Assembly: GCA_045541735.1 (NCBI GenBank)
Contig: JAZQJQ010000118.1
Span: forward strand, 1 to 7,817
DNA: 7,817 nt
Direction of reading: 5' to 3'
Source: RUG12395 sp045541735
Lineage (GTDB): Bacteria > Bacillota > Clostridia > Oscillospirales > CAG-272
Shown: positions 6,204-7,817 of the stretch, piece by piece
How the letters are laid out: each line of letters begins with the position of its first letter
Numbering within the stretch: position 1 is the stretch's first letter
Program-made: the position numbers and the translations under genes
The notes under the pieces: model-generated
The model's input: the letters and a program-made list of their open reading frames with translations, nothing else
Told to the model about the DNA's origin: nothing
The model's database searches: none

Positions 6204-6210
6204 CCTTACC

Positions 6211-6783
6211 ATCAGCACTAAGGAATTGCTTATCAATGACGACATAAGGGCAAAGGAAGTCCGTCTTATCGGCGAAGAGGGCGAGCAGCTCGGCGTAAAA
6301 AGCCTTGATTCCGCCAAGTCTTACGCATACGACAGAGGACTTGACCTTGTGCTTATCGCTCCCCAGGCAGTGCCCCCCGTTGCCCGCGCAATGGATTACG
6401 GCAAGTTCCGCTTCGAGCGCGATAAAAAGGAAAAGGAAGCACGTAAAAAGCAGCAAATCGTTAAGGTCAAGGAAGTTAAGCTTTCCTGCCGTATCGACAC
6501 TCACGATTTTGACACCCGCGTAAATCACGCAAAGCGTTTTCTTACAGACGGGGATAAAGTCAAGGTCATCGTAGTGTTCCGCGGAAGAGAGATGACCCAT
6601 CTTGATATCGGACGGGAGCTTATCGAGCGTTTCGAGAATGCCGTATCCGAGTTCGGTGCTGCAGACAAGAAGCCCGTTATGGAGGGCAGATTCATGTCCG
6701 TTGTGCTTTCGCCTCTCAAGAACACTCCCGCAAAGGCTAAGAAGGAAAAGCCCGCGCAGGAAGAAAACACTCAGGAAAACTGA
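6211..6783 (+). CDS. infC: Translation initiation factor IF-3, AUC start codon
   Basis: IF3 binds the 30S subunit, prevents early 50S joining and rejects wrong initiator tRNA or start codons. The 190-residue product shows the N-domain signature (LLINDDIRAKEVRLI at about 6-20, PPVARAMDYGKFRFE at about 55-69), a charged linker (KKEKEARKKQ) and the C-domain (KVKEVKLSCRI, HDFDTRVNHAKRFL, GDKVKVIVVFRGREMTH, KPVMEGRFMSVVLSPL). A Lys/Glu-rich tail of about 20 residues follows. The start is placed at ATC 6211 because of the ribosome binding site 7 nt upstream and because STKELLIN matches the usual N-terminus; a TTG start at 6226 would lose five residues. IF3 of other bacteria starts at AUU, AUC or AUA and so represses its own translation; the same is inferred here. 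It is first in the operon, 30 bp before rpmI, behind the leader attenuator. Confidence 0.97.
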   Translation: MSTKELLINDDIRAKEVRLIGEEGEQLGVKSLDSAKSYAYDRGLDLVLIAPQAVPPVARAMDYGKFRFERDKKEKEARKKQQIVKVKEVKLSCRIDTHDFDTRVNHAKRFLTDGDKVKVIVVFRGREMTHLDIGRELIERFENAVSEFGAADKKPVMEGRFMSVVLSPLKNTPAKAKKEKPAQEENTQEN

Positions 6784-6813
6784 AACAGTTAATAAAATTC
6801 AAGGAGATATACC

Positions 6814-7008
6814 ATGGGAAAGATCAAGACTCATAAGGCTTCCGCAAAGCGTTTTTCCGTAACCGGAAGCGGCAAGGTTAAGTGCAACCACTCTCAGCAT
6901 CGCCACAACCTCGGACTCAAGACTCAGAAGCGTAAGAGAAATCTGCGTAAGGGCACTACTCTCAGCGAGAGCTTTGCACCTATCTACAGAACTCTTATCC
7001 AGAAGTAA
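6814..7008 (+). CDS. rpmI: Large-subunit ribosomal protein bL35
   Basis: This 64-residue, very basic protein of the 50S subunit matches bL35 over its length: KIKTHKASAKRFSVTGSGKVK at the N-terminus (usual form K-T-H-R/K-A-x-A-K-R-F-x-x-T-G-x-G-K), then a His-rich middle (HSQHRHNLG) and KTQKRKRNLRKG. The start ATG has AAGGAG 7 nt upstream. The C-terminal half is less conserved, as is normal. It lies 30 bp after infC and 36 bp before rplT with no promoter or terminator visible between them, so the three genes should share one mRNA. Confidence 0.97.
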   Translation: MGKIKTHKASAKRFSVTGSGKVKCNHSQHRHNLGLKTQKRKRNLRKGTTLSESFAPIYRTLIQK

Positions 7009-7044
7009 GACCAAACATTACGAAAATACGGAGGAATATATAAA

Positions 7045-7398
7045 ATGGCAAGAATTAAGGGCGCCATGGCGACTCGCAAGAGAAGAAATAAGATCCTGAA
7101 GGCCGCCAAGGGTTATTGGGGCGCAAAGAGCAAGCATTTTAAGATGGCTAAGCAGGCCGTAATGAAGAGCGGCATGTATGCATACATCGGCAGAAAGCAG
7201 AAGAAGAGAGACTTCCGCCGTCTTTGGATCGCTCGTATCTCCGCTCAGGCGAAGGTTAACGGTATGAACTACTCTACCTTTATGAACGGACTCAAGAAGG
7301 CAGGCATCACCCTCAACAGAAAGATGCTTTCCGAGATCGCTATTTCTGACAAGGCTGCATTCGCAGAGCTTGCTGCAAAGGCAAAGGCTGCGCTTTAA
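7045..7398 (+). CDS. rplT: Large-subunit ribosomal protein bL20
   Basis: bL20 binds 23S rRNA early and is required for the first steps of 50S assembly. The 117-residue product has the standard length and motifs: MARIKGAMATRKRRNKIL and AKGYWGAKSKHFKMAKQAVM in the long basic N-terminal helix, then RKQKKRDFRRLWIARISAQA, NYSTFMNGLKKAGI and LNRKMLSEIAISDKAAF in the globular C-terminal domain. The ATG has GGAGG 10 nt upstream. In Bacillus and Escherichia coli the L20 C-terminal domain also binds its own operon mRNA, which agrees with the attenuator found upstream of infC. It is the last gene of the operon, followed by a terminator 12 bp after its stop. Confidence 0.98.
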   Translation: MARIKGAMATRKRRNKILKAAKGYWGAKSKHFKMAKQAVMKSGMYAYIGRKQKKRDFRRLWIARISAQAKVNGMNYSTFMNGLKKAGITLNRKMLSEIAISDKAAFAELAAKAKAAL

Positions 7399-7410
7399 TT
7401 TCATAAGAAA

Positions 7411-7447
7411 CGAAGGGCCTCGCGTATGCGTGCGCCCTTCGGTTTTT
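7411..7447 (+). terminator. Intrinsic terminator of the infC-rpmI-rplT operon
   Basis: CGAAGGGC (7411-7418) pairs perfectly with GCCCTTCG (7434-7441). The 15-nt loop holds a further CGC/GCG mini-stem. GTTTTT follows at 7442-7447, with a second T5 run at 7451-7455. It lies 12 bp after the rplT stop. Confidence 0.92.
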
Positions 7448-7476
7448 CTATTTTTCGACTTGAATTCGGAGAGAGT

Positions 7477-7817
7477 ATGATTATTTCCGGTGAAACGGTA
7501 ACAAGCCGTTCTAACCCTGCTTTGATGCGCTCGGCATCATTAAAAGACAAGAAGTTCCGCCGCAAGCACGGGGCGTTTCTTTGTGACGGAATAAAGCTGT
7601 TTTACGAGCTTTGCGCTGCGGCCTGCGATATATCGCTTATCTGGGTAAACGAGGATATGAGCGGGCGCATTCTTCCTCTCGTCGCCGAAAAGGAAAAAGA
7701 ATGCGGGCGCGAGTTTGAAATAAGGCTTGCCGCCGATTCGGCGTTTTCCAAGCTTACGGATGAGAACGGGAGCGAGGAAGTCGGATCGGAGCCATGTCGT
7801 GCTGTGAGCGAAGGAGT
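7477..7817 (+). CDS. SpoU/TrmH-family RNA 2'-O-methyltransferase, N-terminal part only
   Basis: SpoU/TrmH enzymes use S-adenosylmethionine to methylate a ribose 2'-OH in rRNA or tRNA. Only 113 codons are present before the right edge. The visible part is the N-terminal substrate-binding domain: VTSRSNPALMRSASLKDKKF at about 8-27, then RRKHGAFLCDGIKLFYELCAA at about 28-48, a form typical of RlmB/YsgA-like members. The SPOUT knot with the cofactor site would lie beyond the window. The ATG at 7477 has GGAG 5 nt upstream. It starts about 30 bp after the rplT terminator with no clear promoter, so it may depend on read-through or a weak promoter. After about residue 98 the expected S-P-x-G-type segment turns into an unfamiliar sequence, perhaps not genuine. 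In Bacillus a related gene (ysgA) lies in the same chromosomal region. The target nucleotide cannot be predicted. Confidence 0.82.
   Translation, partial: MIISGETVTSRSNPALMRSASLKDKKFRRKHGAFLCDGIKLFYELCAAACDISLIWVNEDMSGRILPLVAEKEKECGREFEIRLAADSAFSKLTDENGSEEVGSEPCRAVSEG

Larger units (their letters stand above)
6070..6210 (+). ncRNA. infC operon leader, L20-leader-type attenuator
   Basis: The untranslated leader of about 140 nt contains, in order: a hairpin AGAACG (6083-6088)/CGTTCT (6092-6097); a possible ACCG (6099-6102)/CGGT (6119-6122) pairing; two CGGTCC copies (6119-6124 and 6135-6140), either able to pair with GGAC at 6144-6147; and a terminator hairpin at 6159-6182. CCGCACA (6105-6111) is exactly complementary to TGTGCGG (6160-6166), the 5' arm of the terminator, so two exclusive folds are possible. 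In Bacillus subtilis, ribosomal protein L20 binds the infC leader and causes premature termination. The position, gene order and switch-like pairing here fit that mechanism; that L20 is the ligand is inference from the family. Confidence 0.8.

Noticed and set aside
5731..6317. Several open frames of 82-107 codons on both strands across the lon-infC intergenic region
   Set aside because: They have low-complexity Phe/Lys/Ser-rich products, lack ribosome binding sites and cross promoters and RNA hairpins, so they are not genes.

Overview
The window reads as a chromosomal housekeeping block from a Gram-positive anaerobe of the class Clostridia, most likely an uncultured Oscillospirales/Ruminococcaceae-type gut bacterium. 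This is inferred from three things: the gene order lon-engB and site-2 protease-scpA-scpB-DUF2953, an infC-rpmI-rplT operon behind a Firmicute-style L20 attenuator leader, and strong GGAGG-type ribosome binding sites. No mobile element, CRISPR array, tRNA or rRNA is visible.

Minus strand, 5766 down to 1: a compact, probably single operon read from a promoter at 5738-5766. Its order is lon (ATP-dependent protease), engB/ysxC (ribosome-assembly GTPase), an M50 site-2-protease-like membrane peptidase, scpA and scpB (kleisin and winged-helix partners of the SMC condensin), and a DUF2953 membrane-anchored protein cut by the window edge. Gaps are 12, 4 and 20 bp, followed by overlaps of 8 and 4 bp, so translational coupling is likely.

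Intergenic region 5696-6210 (515 bp): this is the richest non-coding part. It holds the lon promoter, a perfect 8-1-8 palindrome just upstream of it, a strong candidate for an unannotated small RNA of about 98 nt on the minus strand (own extended -10 promoter, two hairpins, U-tract terminator), an A-rich stretch, the near-perfect infC promoter, and the infC leader. The leader carries a rho-independent attenuator whose 5' arm can instead pair with an upstream CCGCACA segment.

Plus strand, 6036-7447: infC (starting, I argue, at an AUC codon), rpmI and rplT, closed by an intrinsic terminator. IF3 and L20 are known autoregulators in other bacteria, and the leader attenuator and the non-canonical start codon provide two plausible control points. 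After the terminator begins a SpoU/TrmH-type RNA 2'-O-methyltransferase gene, cut by the right edge. The last ~35 bases depart from what the family should show and resemble sequencing-adapter sequence.

The protein-coding content is ordinary. The item most worth following up is the candidate small RNA between lon and infC.
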